Source: Hungatella sp. UBA4396
GTDB lineage: Bacteria > Bacillota > Clostridia > Lachnospirales > Lachnospiraceae
Direction of reading: 5' to 3'
Assembly: GCA_002389905.1 (NCBI GenBank)
Contig: DGRE01000060.1
Location: 106,166-170,165, forward strand
DNA length: 64,000 nucleotides
Positions 43,101 to 51,654 of this stretch are shown in pieces (positions within the stretch are counted from its first letter, which is position 1; the number at the start of each line of letters is the position of its first letter). The position numbers and the translations under genes are program-made. The notes below the pieces were generated by a model. That model saw only the letters and a program-made list of their open reading frames with translations, was not told the DNA's origin and searched no databases.

Positions 43101-44771
43101 GTGGGTATGCAGTATATAGACGCTGAAATGCTCAGAAAGGCATTTCTGGCAGGCGCAAAGGGACTGGAAGCAAAAAAAGAATGGATTAACGAACTGAATG
43201 TGTTTCCTGTACCTGACGGAGATACCGGAACCAATATGACCATGACCATCATGGCGGCGGCAAAGGAAGTGGCTGCCATTGAAAATCCTACCATGGAGGC
43301 CGTGGCAAAGGCGATTTCCTCCGGTTCTTTAAGAGGTGCCAGAGGGAATTCCGGCGTTATTTTATCCCAGTTATTCCGGGGATTTACCAAGGAAATTGCG
43401 GCAGTGGATCAGGTGACTGTAACGATTCTGGCACATGCCTTTGTAAGAGCTTCGGAAACCGCATATAAGGCGGTTATGAAACCGAAAGAAGGAACCATAC
43501 TTACCGTAGCCAGAGGGATGTCGGAAAAGGCATCAGAGCTGGCTCTTGAAACAGATGATGTTCTGGAATTCTGCCGTAAGGTGATTGAGCATGGAGACTA
43601 TGTGCTGAGCCAGACGCCTGAGATGCTTCCTGTATTAAAGCAGGCCGGAGTGGTGGATTCCGGCGGCCAGGGACTGATGCAGGTGATGAAGGGGGCTTTT
43701 GACGGCCTTTCCGGCAAGGAAGTGGATTTATCCGTTCAGCTTGAAGGAAAATCCTCTGCTCATTCTTCCATGGAAGGAGCAAAGCTGGAAGAAGTTGATA
43801 TTAAGTTCGGTTATTGTACTGAATTCATCATCAATTTAGAAAAGCCTTATGACAACAGAGAAGAAAACCAGTTTAAGGCTTATCTGGAATCCATTGGTGA
43901 CTCTCTTGTGGTCGTTTCCGATGACGATATTGTGAAGGTTCATGTTCACACCAATGATCCGGGCCTTGCCATTCAGAAGGCTTTAACTTACGGTTCCTTA
44001 TCCCGGATGAAGATTGACAACATGCGGGAGGAGCATCAGGAGCGGTTAATCCAGGATGCAGAAAAGCTGGCAGCCCAGCAAAAGGGGCAGGAGAAGAAAG
44101 AGGAGCCCCGCAAGCCCTACGGATTTATTTCTGTTTCTGCGGGAGAAGGGCTTGACGAAATCTTCCGGGGCATTGGAGCGGATTATCTGATTCAGGGCGG
44201 GCAGACCATGAACCCCAGTACAGAAGATATGCTAAATGCCATTGACCAGGTCAATGCAGATACCATTTACATCCTTCCTAACAACAAGAACATCATCCTG
44301 GCAGCCCAGCAGGCCCAGAGTCTGGTAGAGGACAAAAAGGTGATTGTAATTCCTTCCAAGACCATTCCTCAGGGAATTACCGCCATCATTAACTTTGCAC
44401 CGGATTTATCTCCTGAGGATAATGAAACCATCATGACAAAAGAGATGGGCCGTGTGAAGACAGGTCAGGTGACTTATGCGGTCCGCAACACCACCATCGA
44501 TGATATTGAGATCAGGGAAGGCGATATTATGGCCCTGGGAGATACGGGAATCCTGTCCGTTGGAAAGGATATCGGGGAGACTGTTTTAAAGGCCCTGGAA
44601 GCCATGGTAGAGGAAGAGTCGGAGCTGGTGACCATTTATTACGGAAAAGAAGTCAGTGAAGAGGACGCAGAAGAAATCAGGAAAAAAGCGGAAGAGATGT
44701 TCTCCGGATGTGAAGTGGAGCTTCACTCAGGCGGGCAGCCCATTTACTATTATCTGGTTTCAGTGGAATAA
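43101..44771 (+). CDS. DAK2/DegV-domain kinase, FakA-like (YloV)
   Basis: 556-aa protein. The N-terminal DhaL (DAK2) ATP-binding domain has NVFPVPDGDTGTNM and GARGNSGVILSQL; a middle domain and a C-terminal FakA-specific (YloV_C, DegV-like) domain follow. In Staphylococcus FakA phosphorylates FakB-bound fatty acids, feeding PlsX/PlsY phospholipid synthesis; plsX lies elsewhere in this window. Start is GTG with AAGGAGG about 10 nt upstream. Ends at a strong terminator. Confidence 0.9.
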   Translation: MGMQYIDAEMLRKAFLAGAKGLEAKKEWINELNVFPVPDGDTGTNMTMTIMAAAKEVAAIENPTMEAVAKAISSGSLRGARGNSGVILSQLFRGFTKEIAAVDQVTVTILAHAFVRASETAYKAVMKPKEGTILTVARGMSEKASELALETDDVLEFCRKVIEHGDYVLSQTPEMLPVLKQAGVVDSGGQGLMQVMKGAFDGLSGKEVDLSVQLEGKSSAHSSMEGAKLEEVDIKFGYCTEFIINLEKPYDNREENQFKAYLESIGDSLVVVSDDDIVKVHVHTNDPGLAIQKALTYGSLSRMKIDNMREEHQERLIQDAEKLAAQQKGQEKKEEPRKPYGFISVSAGEGLDEIFRGIGADYLIQGGQTMNPSTEDMLNAIDQVNADTIYILPNNKNIILAAQQAQSLVEDKKVIVIPSKTIPQGITAIINFAPDLSPEDNETIMTKEMGRVKTGQVTYAVRNTTIDDIEIREGDIMALGDTGILSVGKDIGETVLKALEAMVEEESELVTIYYGKEVSEEDAEEIRKKAEEMFSGCEVELHSGGQPIYYYLVSVE

Positions 44772-44792
44772 AAGAGACAGACTGCCTGTTTC

Positions 44793-44823
44793 GGGCAGAC
44801 GGAAAAAACCGTCTGCCCTTTTT
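44793..44823 (+). terminator. Terminator before recG
   Basis: Ten-base perfect stem GGGCAGACGG / CCGTCTGCCC with an AAAAAA loop and five T. Confidence 0.9.
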
Positions 44824-44858
44824 GATATAAATAAGACGAGAAAGGAGGGGGTGAACCT

Positions 44859-46910
44859 ATGAACCGGGAATCCATTGATACATTAAAAGGAATCGGAGAA
44901 AAGACAGGGAAATTATTTCAGAAAATAGGAGTTTTTACCATAGGGGATCTTCTGGAATATTATCCAAGGGAATACGACACCTATGAGGAGCCTTCTCCCA
45001 TCGGTGAATTAAAGCCGGACCGGATCATGACTGTGGCAGGGATGCTTCATAAGACTCCGGATGTGAAGCGTTACAGTCATATCCAGGTCATAACAGCCAC
45101 GTTAAAGGACGGAACAGGAAGCCTTCAGTTGACCTGGTATAATATGCCTTATCTTCATTCCACCTTAAAGGCGGGAATGAAGGCAGTATTCCGGGGACGG
45201 GTGGTGAAAAAGAGCGGGCGCCTTACCATGGAACAGCCGGAGGTGTTTACGGCAGAGGCCTACGGAGAGGTGATCCACTCCATGCAGCCCATTTATGGAC
45301 AAACCAAGGGCCTTAGCAACAAGACCATTGTCAAAGCCCAGAAGCAGGCACTGGGCCTGCGGCAGGTGGTCAGAGATTACATGCCAGGTGATCTGCGGAA
45401 AAAGCATGAACTGGCGGAATATAATTTTGCCATAGAGCATATTCATTTTCCAACGGACCGGAAGGAGTTATTATTTGCCAGAAAGAGGCTTGTATTTGAG
45501 GAATTCTTCTTCTTTCTCATGGCAGTACGGCGGTTAAAGGAGGGGCGTAATGAAAAACGAAGCGCTTATTCTTTAAAGCTTTCTCCTGAGGTGGAGGCAT
45601 TAAAGAACAGCCTTCCTTATTCCCTTACAAAAGCCCAGAACAAGGTCCTTCTTGAGATTCAGGAGGATTTAACGGCAGGGCGGGTCATGAACCGTCTGAT
45701 TCAGGGAGATGTGGGCTCAGGAAAGACCATCATTGCCATTCTGGCTCTTTTGGAAACAGCTTATAACGGATACCAGGGTGCTCTTATGGTGCCTACGGAG
45801 GTGCTTGCAAGGCAGCATTTTGAATCCATGACAGAGCTGTTTACCCAATACCATATTGATAAAAAGCCGGTGCTGGTCACCGGTTCCATGACGGCAAAGG
45901 AAAAGAGAGAAGCCTATAAAAAAATAGCCTCCCATGAGGCGGATATCATTGTGGGCACCCATGCCCTGATTCAGGAAAAAGTGGTATACGACAATCTTGC
46001 CCTGGTAATTACCGACGAACAGCACCGGTTTGGAGTCAGCCAGAGGGAACTGCTTGGAAAAAAGGGAGAAGAGCCTCACGTTCTGGTTATGAGCGCTACA
46101 CCCATTCCCAGGACTTTGGCTATTATTATTTATGGGGATCTGGATATCTCTGTTATTGATGAACTTCCGGCTGACCGTCTTCCCATTAAAAACTGTGTTG
46201 TGGATACAGGATATAGAAGCAAGGCATATGATTTTATGAAAAAAGAGGTGGCTGCCGGACGTCAGGCTTATGTGATCTGCCCTATGGTGGAGGCCAGCGA
46301 GATGATGGAAGGGGAAAATGTAGTGGATTATACAAAGGCCCTCCGGAGTGCCCTTCCCGGAATTCCGGTGGAATTTCTTCACGGGAAGATGAAGCCAAAG
46401 GAAAAAAATGCAATCATGGAGAGGTTTGCCTGCGGTGAAATCAAGGTGCTGATTTCCACCACGGTTATTGAGGTAGGGGTAAATGTGCCCAATGCAACGG
46501 TTATGATGATCGAAAATGCAGAACGCTTTGGCCTGGCCCAGCTTCACCAGCTAAGAGGCCGGGTGGGACGGGGAAAGCACCAGTCCTACTGCATCCTGGT
46601 CAATGGTTCGGAGCAGAATGAGACTAAGGAGCGTCTGGAGATTTTAAACAAGTCAAACGACGGATTTTTTATTGCGTCAGAGGATTTGAAGCTGAGAGGC
46701 CCGGGAGATATTTTCGGAATCCGCCAGAGCGGAGACCTGGAATTTAAGCTGGGAGATATTTTTACGGATGCCAATATTTTAAAGACGGTGTCTGATGAGG
46801 TGAACCTGCTGTTCCAGAAAGATTCGGAGCTGGAAATGGAGGACCACCGGGAGCTTCGGGGCAAATTAGAGGAATATCTGGAAAAAAGCTATGGGAAATT
46901 GAATCTGTAA
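44859..46910 (+). CDS. recG: ATP-dependent DNA helicase RecG
   Basis: 683-aa branch-migration helicase acting on stalled forks and Holliday junctions. The N-terminal OB-fold wedge domain (residues ~60-150) is followed by SF2 helicase motifs: I LIQGDVGSGKTIIA, II DEQHRF (variant of DExH), III MSATPIPRT, and VI QLRGRVGRG. C-terminal TRG motif region normal. Good ribosome site AAAGGAGGGGG. It lies downstream of the FakA-like gene, as in Bacillus. Confidence 0.96.
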   Translation: MNRESIDTLKGIGEKTGKLFQKIGVFTIGDLLEYYPREYDTYEEPSPIGELKPDRIMTVAGMLHKTPDVKRYSHIQVITATLKDGTGSLQLTWYNMPYLHSTLKAGMKAVFRGRVVKKSGRLTMEQPEVFTAEAYGEVIHSMQPIYGQTKGLSNKTIVKAQKQALGLRQVVRDYMPGDLRKKHELAEYNFAIEHIHFPTDRKELLFARKRLVFEEFFFFLMAVRRLKEGRNEKRSAYSLKLSPEVEALKNSLPYSLTKAQNKVLLEIQEDLTAGRVMNRLIQGDVGSGKTIIAILALLETAYNGYQGALMVPTEVLARQHFESMTELFTQYHIDKKPVLVTGSMTAKEKREAYKKIASHEADIIVGTHALIQEKVVYDNLALVITDEQHRFGVSQRELLGKKGEEPHVLVMSATPIPRTLAIIIYGDLDISVIDELPADRLPIKNCVVDTGYRSKAYDFMKKEVAAGRQAYVICPMVEASEMMEGENVVDYTKALRSALPGIPVEFLHGKMKPKEKNAIMERFACGEIKVLISTTVIEVGVNVPNATVMMIENAERFGLAQLHQLRGRVGRGKHQSYCILVNGSEQNETKERLEILNKSNDGFFIASEDLKLRGPGDIFGIRQSGDLEFKLGDIFTDANILKTVSDEVNLLFQKDSELEMEDHRELRGKLEEYLEKSYGKLNL

Positions 46911-46974
46911 TTAAATTAACAAAGTGGTGGAATTTTACAGAAAGAGAATGTTTGAAGGAAAAAGGAGGAGTAAT

Positions 46975-47670
46975 ATGAGTAGAGAAGCGTTAAAGGCAGA
47001 TGCGAAACAGGCCATGAGGGAGGCGCCAATAAGCCCCTATCTGGTCACTATAATTATGGTGGTCATTTCATCTTTATTAGGTTTTGTCCAGTTTTTTCTG
47101 GAATTATGGGGACAGTTTATGAAAGATGGGATCATCAGCAATGAGCCGGATATGGTTCTGGCTTTTGGAATCAGCAGTGCGGTATTCTTTTTTATCTATT
47201 TTATTTTAAGCACCATTCTTCAGTTTGGATACCAGACCTACTGTTTGAAAGTTGCCGCCAGAAATCAGAGCATGTCCTATGGGGATTTATTTTCAGCCGT
47301 AAAATATTTATTAAAAGCCATAGGCCTGGTTTTTATAATATCTTTATTTACATTTTTATGGAGCCTTGCCTTTGTCATTCCGGGAATCATAGCCTCCTAC
47401 AGATATTCCCAGGCAGTCTTTATTATGGCTGAAAACCCCGATAAAGGTATTATGGAATGCATCCATGAAAGCAAGGAAATGATGGCAGGACACAAGTGGG
47501 AGTTGTTTGTGCTGGGACTTTCCTTTATTCTGTGGGATATTTTAGGTATTTTCACCTGCTTTTTGGGATTTATCTATGTAATTCCTTACCGGTCAGTCAC
47601 TTTAGCCAACTACTATTACGCATTAAAAGGCAATTCCGCAGACTTTACCGCGTGGCAGCAAGCCTATTAA
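46975..47670 (+). CDS. DUF975 family membrane protein
   Basis: 231-aa integral membrane protein with about five hydrophobic spans and the DUF975 features: an N-terminal REALKADAKQAMR helix, the central FAFVIPGIIASYRYSQA-type motif, and the SKEMMAGHKWELFVL block. Function unknown. The frame is open to 46924, but AAAGGAGGAG precisely precedes the ATG at 46975. A small AATGC/GCATT hairpin follows, too weak to call as terminator. Confidence 0.82.
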   Translation: MSREALKADAKQAMREAPISPYLVTIIMVVISSLLGFVQFFLELWGQFMKDGIISNEPDMVLAFGISSAVFFFIYFILSTILQFGYQTYCLKVAARNQSMSYGDLFSAVKYLLKAIGLVFIISLFTFLWSLAFVIPGIIASYRYSQAVFIMAENPDKGIMECIHESKEMMAGHKWELFVLGLSFILWDILGIFTCFLGFIYVIPYRSVTLANYYYALKGNSADFTAWQQAY

Positions 47671-47757
47671 TATCAATGCTAAAAAATGGCATTTTACGAA
47701 AAACCTTCTAGTTTATTTCATTCTGATTCAGCCATAATAGGAGTGTAACACAAAACA

Positions 47758-47790
47758 CACCATGAATTACAAAAACAAAATAACATGGTG
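47758..47790. repeat. Inverted repeat upstream of the SASP gene
   Basis: CACCATG at 47758-47764 and CATGGTG at 47784-47790 are exact complements around a 19-nt A-rich spacer, 27 bp before the SASP ATG. Could form a leader hairpin. A sigma-G promoter could not be placed with confidence; CATAATAG at 47733-47740 is a possible -10. Confidence 0.4.
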
Positions 47791-47816
47791 AATAGATGAA
47801 AAGGAGGCATATCATT

Positions 47817-48020
47817 ATGTCAGGAAAATCTAATTCTATGAATGTACCAGAGGCAAAAGAAGCAATGGACCGTTTCAAAATGGAAGTTGCAAACGAAATC
47901 GGTGTTCCGTTAACCAATGGTTATAACGGTAATTTAACATCTGCTCAGAATGGTTCCGTAGGCGGTTATATGGTTAAGAAAATGATCGAAGCTCAGGAAA
48001 GACAAATGGCAGGTAAATAA
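47817..48020 (+). CDS. Alpha/beta-type small acid-soluble spore protein
   Basis: 67-aa DNA-binding protein that coats forespore DNA and protects it from UV and heat. Both family helices are visible: PEAKEAMDRFKMEVANEIGV, including the GPR cleavage-like site around FKMEVA, and GSVGGYMVKKMIEAQERQM. In-frame sequence to 47796 precedes it, but AAGGAGG fits ATG 47817. Expected to be expressed under sigma-G. Followed by a strong terminator. Confidence 0.95.
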   Translation: MSGKSNSMNVPEAKEAMDRFKMEVANEIGVPLTNGYNGNLTSAQNGSVGGYMVKKMIEAQERQMAGK

Positions 48021-48048
48021 TCTGCAAAAGTAAAAGTAAAGCAGATAA

Positions 48049-48100
48049 AAGAGGCCGCAGTTTCCCAACTTATTAAGTTTGGAGCTGCGGCTCCTTTTTT
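48049..48100 (+). terminator. Terminator of the SASP gene
   Basis: GAGGCCGCAG with GGAGCTGCGGCTC plus inner AACTT/AAGTT pairing, followed by six T. Confidence 0.85.
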
Positions 48101-48152
48101 GATTTTTGTAACTGTTTATCAGTGCCATTCATAAATAGTTACACATTTTTTG

Positions 48153-48180
48153 TTGTATATCTGACGACTTATGGTAAAAT
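48153..48180 (+). promoter_or_regulatory. Probable promoter of rsmD-coaD
   Basis: TTGTAT at 48153-48158, 16 nt, TAAAAT at 48175-48180. Confidence 0.5.
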
Positions 48181-48225
48181 AATAGCTGAGATACAACACT
48201 CCAGAAAGATAAAGCGAGGATTGAA

Positions 48226-48789
48226 ATGAGAGTTATATCAGGAAAAGCCAGAAGACTTGCATTAAAAACAATAGAAGGGCAGGATACCAGACCTACCACA
48301 GACAGAATTAAAGAAACCTTATTTAATATGATTCAGCCGGATATCGCCGACTGCAAATTTTTAGATCTTTTTTCGGGAAGCGGAGCCATTGCCATCGAGG
48401 CATTGAGCCGGGGCGCTGCACTGGCCGTCATGATTGAACAAAATCCCAAGGCTGCCGCCTGTATCCGTGAAAACTTAAAAACCACCAGGCTGGAGGAAGA
48501 TGCCATTGTGATGAACTGCGATGTCATAGCAGGCCTTGAACGGCTGGAAGATAAAGGACATGTTTTTGATTATATATTCATGGACCCTCCCTATCATATG
48601 GAGTGGGAAAAACGGATTTTAGAATACTTGTCCACCTCCCACTTGATCAGCCAGGACACAACCATCATCACAGAAGCCTCCCTGGAAACCTCTTTTGACT
48701 ATCTGGCTTCCATGGGATATGAGATGATAAAAGAGAAAAAATACAAGACCAACCAGCATGTATTTATAAAGAAAGAAGAATCCCTATGA
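48226..48789 (+). CDS. rsmD: 16S rRNA (guanine(966)-N2)-methyltransferase
   Basis: 187-aa SAM methyltransferase acting on 16S G966. The N-terminal VISGKARRLALKT and RPTTDRIKETLFN, the SAM loop LDLFSGSGAIAIEALSRGA and the catalytic FMDPPYHMEW are all present. The end overlaps coaD by 4 bp (ATGA), the same rsmD-coaD pairing seen in Bacillus (ylbH-coaD). Confidence 0.95.
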   Translation: MRVISGKARRLALKTIEGQDTRPTTDRIKETLFNMIQPDIADCKFLDLFSGSGAIAIEALSRGAALAVMIEQNPKAAACIRENLKTTRLEEDAIVMNCDVIAGLERLEDKGHVFDYIFMDPPYHMEWEKRILEYLSTSHLISQDTTIITEASLETSFDYLASMGYEMIKEKKYKTNQHVFIKKEESL

Positions 48790-49304
48790 AAAGAGCAGTG
48801 TATCCCGGCAGCTTCGATCCGGTGACTTATGGACATTTAGACATCATTGAACGGGCTGCCTCCATGGCAGGCCATTTGATCATCGGAGTTTTAAATAATT
48901 ATTCAAAAACTCCGTTGTTTTCTGTTGAAGAACGTGTTAATATGATAAAGAGTCTTACTAAAGATATGCCAAATGTGGAAGTAAAAGCTTTTGGAGGTCT
49001 TTTGGTGGATTTTGTACGAGCCAATCAGGCAGATGCGGTGATCCGCGGGCTTCGGGCTGTAACGGATTTTGAATATGAATTGCAGATAGCACAGACAAAC
49101 CGGGTCATTGCACCGGAGGTGGATACTGTGTTTTTAGCGACTAATTTAAAGTATTCTTACTTAAGTTCCAGTATTGTGAAGGAGATCGCTGCCTACGGCG
49201 GAGAGATAAGCGCATTTGTACCCCCGGAAATCAGGGAACATGTGAACCGAAAGATGGAAGACAGAACGAAGATAGAACGAAATAAGGGTGAGGAGTGTTC
49301 TTAA
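48786..49304 (+). CDS. coaD: Pantetheine-phosphate adenylyltransferase
   Basis: 172-aa enzyme of CoA synthesis joining AMP from ATP to 4'-phosphopantetheine. Nucleotidyltransferase motif PGSFDPVTYGHLDIIERA (TxGH variant YGH) at the N-terminus and the second signature YSYLSSSIVKEIA near residue 120. Length standard with a short charged tail. Confidence 0.95.
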   Translation: MKRAVYPGSFDPVTYGHLDIIERAASMAGHLIIGVLNNYSKTPLFSVEERVNMIKSLTKDMPNVEVKAFGGLLVDFVRANQADAVIRGLRAVTDFEYELQIAQTNRVIAPEVDTVFLATNLKYSYLSSSIVKEIAAYGGEISAFVPPEIREHVNRKMEDRTKIERNKGEECS

Positions 49305-49306
49305 TT

Positions 49307-49888
49307 ATGATGAGCAGAATCGAACAGTTAATCGGCGAAATTGAAGAATATATTGACAGCTGTAAGTACCAGCCGCTTTCCAACAGCAAGATCGTGGTAA
49401 ACAGGGAGGAATTGGAGGAGCTTTTAGTGGAGCTCCGCCTTCGGATTCCCGATGAAATCAAACAGTACCAGAAAATTATCAGCAACCGGGATGCCATTAT
49501 GAATGAAGCACGCCAGCAGGCGGATTCCATTTTGTCTCAGGCCAATGCCCAGACAAATGAGCTGGTCAATGAGCATGAGATCATGCAAAAGGCTTATGCC
49601 CAGGCTGATGAGATCATACAGCAGGCCAATTTACAGGCCCAGCAGATCGTGGAGCAGGCTGTGGCCGATGCCAACGGAATACGCCAGAGCGCTGTTCAGT
49701 ATACCGATGATATGTTAAAGAGCCTTCAGACGATTATCAGCCATTCCATGGAAGGTGCTCAGGGCCGTTTTGACGCCTTCATGACCTCCATGCAGACAAG
49801 CTATGATATCGTCTCCTCCAACCGTCAGGAGCTGACCGGCGCGGTTATCCAGACGGCAGGAGCGGAAGAAAGCGGGATAGAAGAATAA
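49307..49888 (+). CDS. Coiled-coil protein of unknown function
   Basis: 193-aa acidic protein with a continuous predicted coiled coil from about residue 60 to 150, rich in Ala-Gln-Ala-Asp heptads (ADSILSQANAQTNELV, AQADEIIQQANLQAQQIV). It resembles ATP-synthase-b/V-ATPase-H-like or DivIVA-like helical proteins but carries no specific signature; similar genes follow coaD in clostridia, from memory. ATG 49307 chosen; the GTG at 49295 lies in the ribosome-site region. Its 3' end overlaps the convergent ylbJ gene by 44 bp. Confidence 0.75.
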   Translation: MMSRIEQLIGEIEEYIDSCKYQPLSNSKIVVNREELEELLVELRLRIPDEIKQYQKIISNRDAIMNEARQQADSILSQANAQTNELVNEHEIMQKAYAQADEIIQQANLQAQQIVEQAVADANGIRQSAVQYTDDMLKSLQTIISHSMEGAQGRFDAFMTSMQTSYDIVSSNRQELTGAVIQTAGAEESGIEE

Positions 49889-50771
49889 AAAGGATGATGG
49901 TAAGAAGGCTGTGAAAGACCTTCCAGACTACATAGTGCCGGATGGATAATCCGGCATTTTTTATGACGCTCTTTGTCTGAAAGATGCCGGAAAGGCCTCC
50001 AAAAGCAGTGACAGCCCCGATCCAGAGTCCGCAGGAAAGGCTGGAATAGGTTTCGGATATGGCTTTGATTCCTGTGGTGATTTCGATGATTCCCAGGAGA
50101 ACGGCTGTCTGTCCGGGACCGGGCAGGGGGAGCTTTGCTATGTAAAGGGCCAGGATGGAGAAAATCATGATATATCCTCCTATTTTTATCATGACCTCAC
50201 AGGAATCCATCAGGCTTTCGTCAAAAGAGTGGGAGGACCGCCCCTTTTCAGAGACAGAGGGCTCAGGCTCCCTGATGCCGTAATAAGCTCTGGCTGCCCG
50301 GGAAATGGGAAATATGGGCAGATATATGGAAATGAGAAGGAGCCAGACTGGAATGGATTTTGGCATTTGGTCGGCAGCATAGCCTAACAGGAACATGGGG
50401 CTGGGATGGTTGCAGATTGCCAGCAGATACCTTCCTTCTCTGGATGTAATCCGGTTTTTGTCCATAAATTCGCTGCAGGTTCTGGCCCCCATGGGGTATC
50501 CGCAGAGAAGGCCGGAGATAAAGGTATAGCTTCCTGCATCTGAAAGGCAGAAAAACCGGTGTAAAAGCCGCCTGACAGGAAAAATGAGGATGTGGATGGC
50601 ATTTAAGGCCACAATGACGTTGGAGCAGATCATAAAAGGGAGCAGGGAAGGCACCACCACAGAGCCCCAGAGAACCAGTCCGTTTCTTGCGCCCTCAAAG
50701 GCCAGGGAGGGGCGAAGGAGCAAAAGGAGAAGGGCTGCCACGGAAAGCAGACGGAAAAAGGATTTTTTCAT
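49845..50771 (-). CDS. ylbJ: Sporulation integral membrane protein YlbJ-like
   Basis: 308-aa polytopic membrane protein with 7-8 hydrophobic spans and a nucleoside-recognition (Gate-like) motif region (SGLLCGYPMGARTCSEF, NHPSPMFLLGYAA). In Bacillus ylbJ (408 aa) lies near coaD, is sigma-E dependent and is required for heat-resistant spores; this version is about 100 aa shorter. The frame runs far upstream to 51065, but that part is antisense to the M23 gene; AGGTGATT before the ATG at 50771 marks the true start. Confidence 0.8.
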   Translation of the reverse strand: MKKSFFRLLSVAALLLLLLRPSLAFEGARNGLVLWGSVVVPSLLPFMICSNVIVALNAIHILIFPVRRLLHRFFCLSDAGSYTFISGLLCGYPMGARTCSEFMDKNRITSREGRYLLAICNHPSPMFLLGYAADQMPKSIPVWLLLISIYLPIFPISRAARAYYGIREPEPSVSEKGRSSHSFDESLMDSCEVMIKIGGYIMIFSILALYIAKLPLPGPGQTAVLLGIIEITTGIKAISETYSSLSCGLWIGAVTAFGGLSGIFQTKSVIKNAGLSIRHYVVWKVFHSLLTIILFILLSRFLPLLPSG

Positions 50772-50822
50772 AATCACCTGAATAGATTGTTTTATACAAT
50801 TATATGAAAAGGCATAAGTGAT
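50772..50822. promoter_or_regulatory. 51-bp divergent promoter region of ylbJ and the M23 gene
   Basis: On the minus strand CATATAAT (near 50800-50807) resembles a sigma-E -10 (CATACAAT), with a TCATATC about 13 nt upstream as imperfect -35, overlapping the start of the M23 gene. No clear plus-strand promoter is seen. Confidence 0.3.
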
Positions 50823-51632
50823 ATGATGGTGATTCTTTTTTTCATTTTGATTCTTTCTGTATTCCATGTGACCATGATTGATTATCTCTACAACAATCCC
50901 ACCTTTTACCAGTTGGATGCATATACCTGGGAAAGTGATGATTTCAGAAGCCTGCAGCTGGGGGAAATGGTGGCTGACTGGAGTGAAATAGACTACGATG
51001 CGCTCACCTCCCTCATGGTGGAAAACCAGTACGATCTGACAAAGACGACCGAGGAAGATTACCACACAGACCGGATCATGAAGGTAAAGCCTGAGGAATA
51101 CAGAAAGCTTAAGCAGGCCTATGAAATGATATTCCGGGATTTAAAGTTTTTTCCGGTTCCTCTCAATTCCAATCCCGATGCTCCTGATGTTAAGTATGAA
51201 AACGGCTGGATGGATACCCGCACCTACGGAGGAGAGCGGGGGCATGAAGGCTGTGATATCATGGGAACAGAAAAGCCCAGAGGATACTATCCCGTTGTGA
51301 GCATCAGTGACGGAACAGTAGAAAAAGTGGGGTGGCTGGAAAAGGGAGGCTGGCGCTTAGGCATCAGAAGCCCTGGCGGAGTGTACTTATATTATGCCCA
51401 CCTCTACGGCTACAGCAGGCAGTGGGAGGAAGGCGATTCTGTAAAGGCCGGAGAGCTATTGGGCTTTATGGGGGATACGGGCTACAGTAAGGTAGAAGGG
51501 ACTACCGGGAATTTTGATGTCCACCTCCATATGGGCATTTATTTAAAGACCGACAACAAGGAAGAAATGAGCGTAAATCCTTACTGGGTTTTGCGGTACC
51601 TGGAGAAATACCGGTTAAAATATTCCTATTAA
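50823..51632 (+). CDS. M23 family metallopeptidase, membrane-anchored
   Basis: 269-aa cell-wall endopeptidase. Residues ~2-22 form a signal anchor. The LytM/M23 domain spans ~130-260 with zinc ligands in HEGCDIMG (H..D) and HLHMGI (HxH), all present, so it should be catalytically active; the segment between (GTVEKVGWLEKGGWRLGI ... YAHLYGYS) is typical. The N-terminal part is unrecognised. The ribosome site is weak; a second ATG follows immediately. Divergent from ylbJ. Confidence 0.87.
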   Translation: MMVILFFILILSVFHVTMIDYLYNNPTFYQLDAYTWESDDFRSLQLGEMVADWSEIDYDALTSLMVENQYDLTKTTEEDYHTDRIMKVKPEEYRKLKQAYEMIFRDLKFFPVPLNSNPDAPDVKYENGWMDTRTYGGERGHEGCDIMGTEKPRGYYPVVSISDGTVEKVGWLEKGGWRLGIRSPGGVYLYYAHLYGYSRQWEEGDSVKAGELLGFMGDTGYSKVEGTTGNFDVHLHMGIYLKTDNKEEMSVNPYWVLRYLEKYRLKYSY

Positions 51633-51654
51633 AGATAGAAGCAGGAGTAAACGC

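Noticed and set aside
45717..46547. 276-codon minus-strand frame inside recG
   Set aside because: Fully antisense to conserved helicase motifs; His/Cys-rich, unlike a real protein; no ribosome site.
50772..51065. 98-codon N-terminal extension of ylbJ
   Set aside because: Antisense to the M23 peptidase start; a well-placed AGGTGATT supports the internal ATG at 50771.
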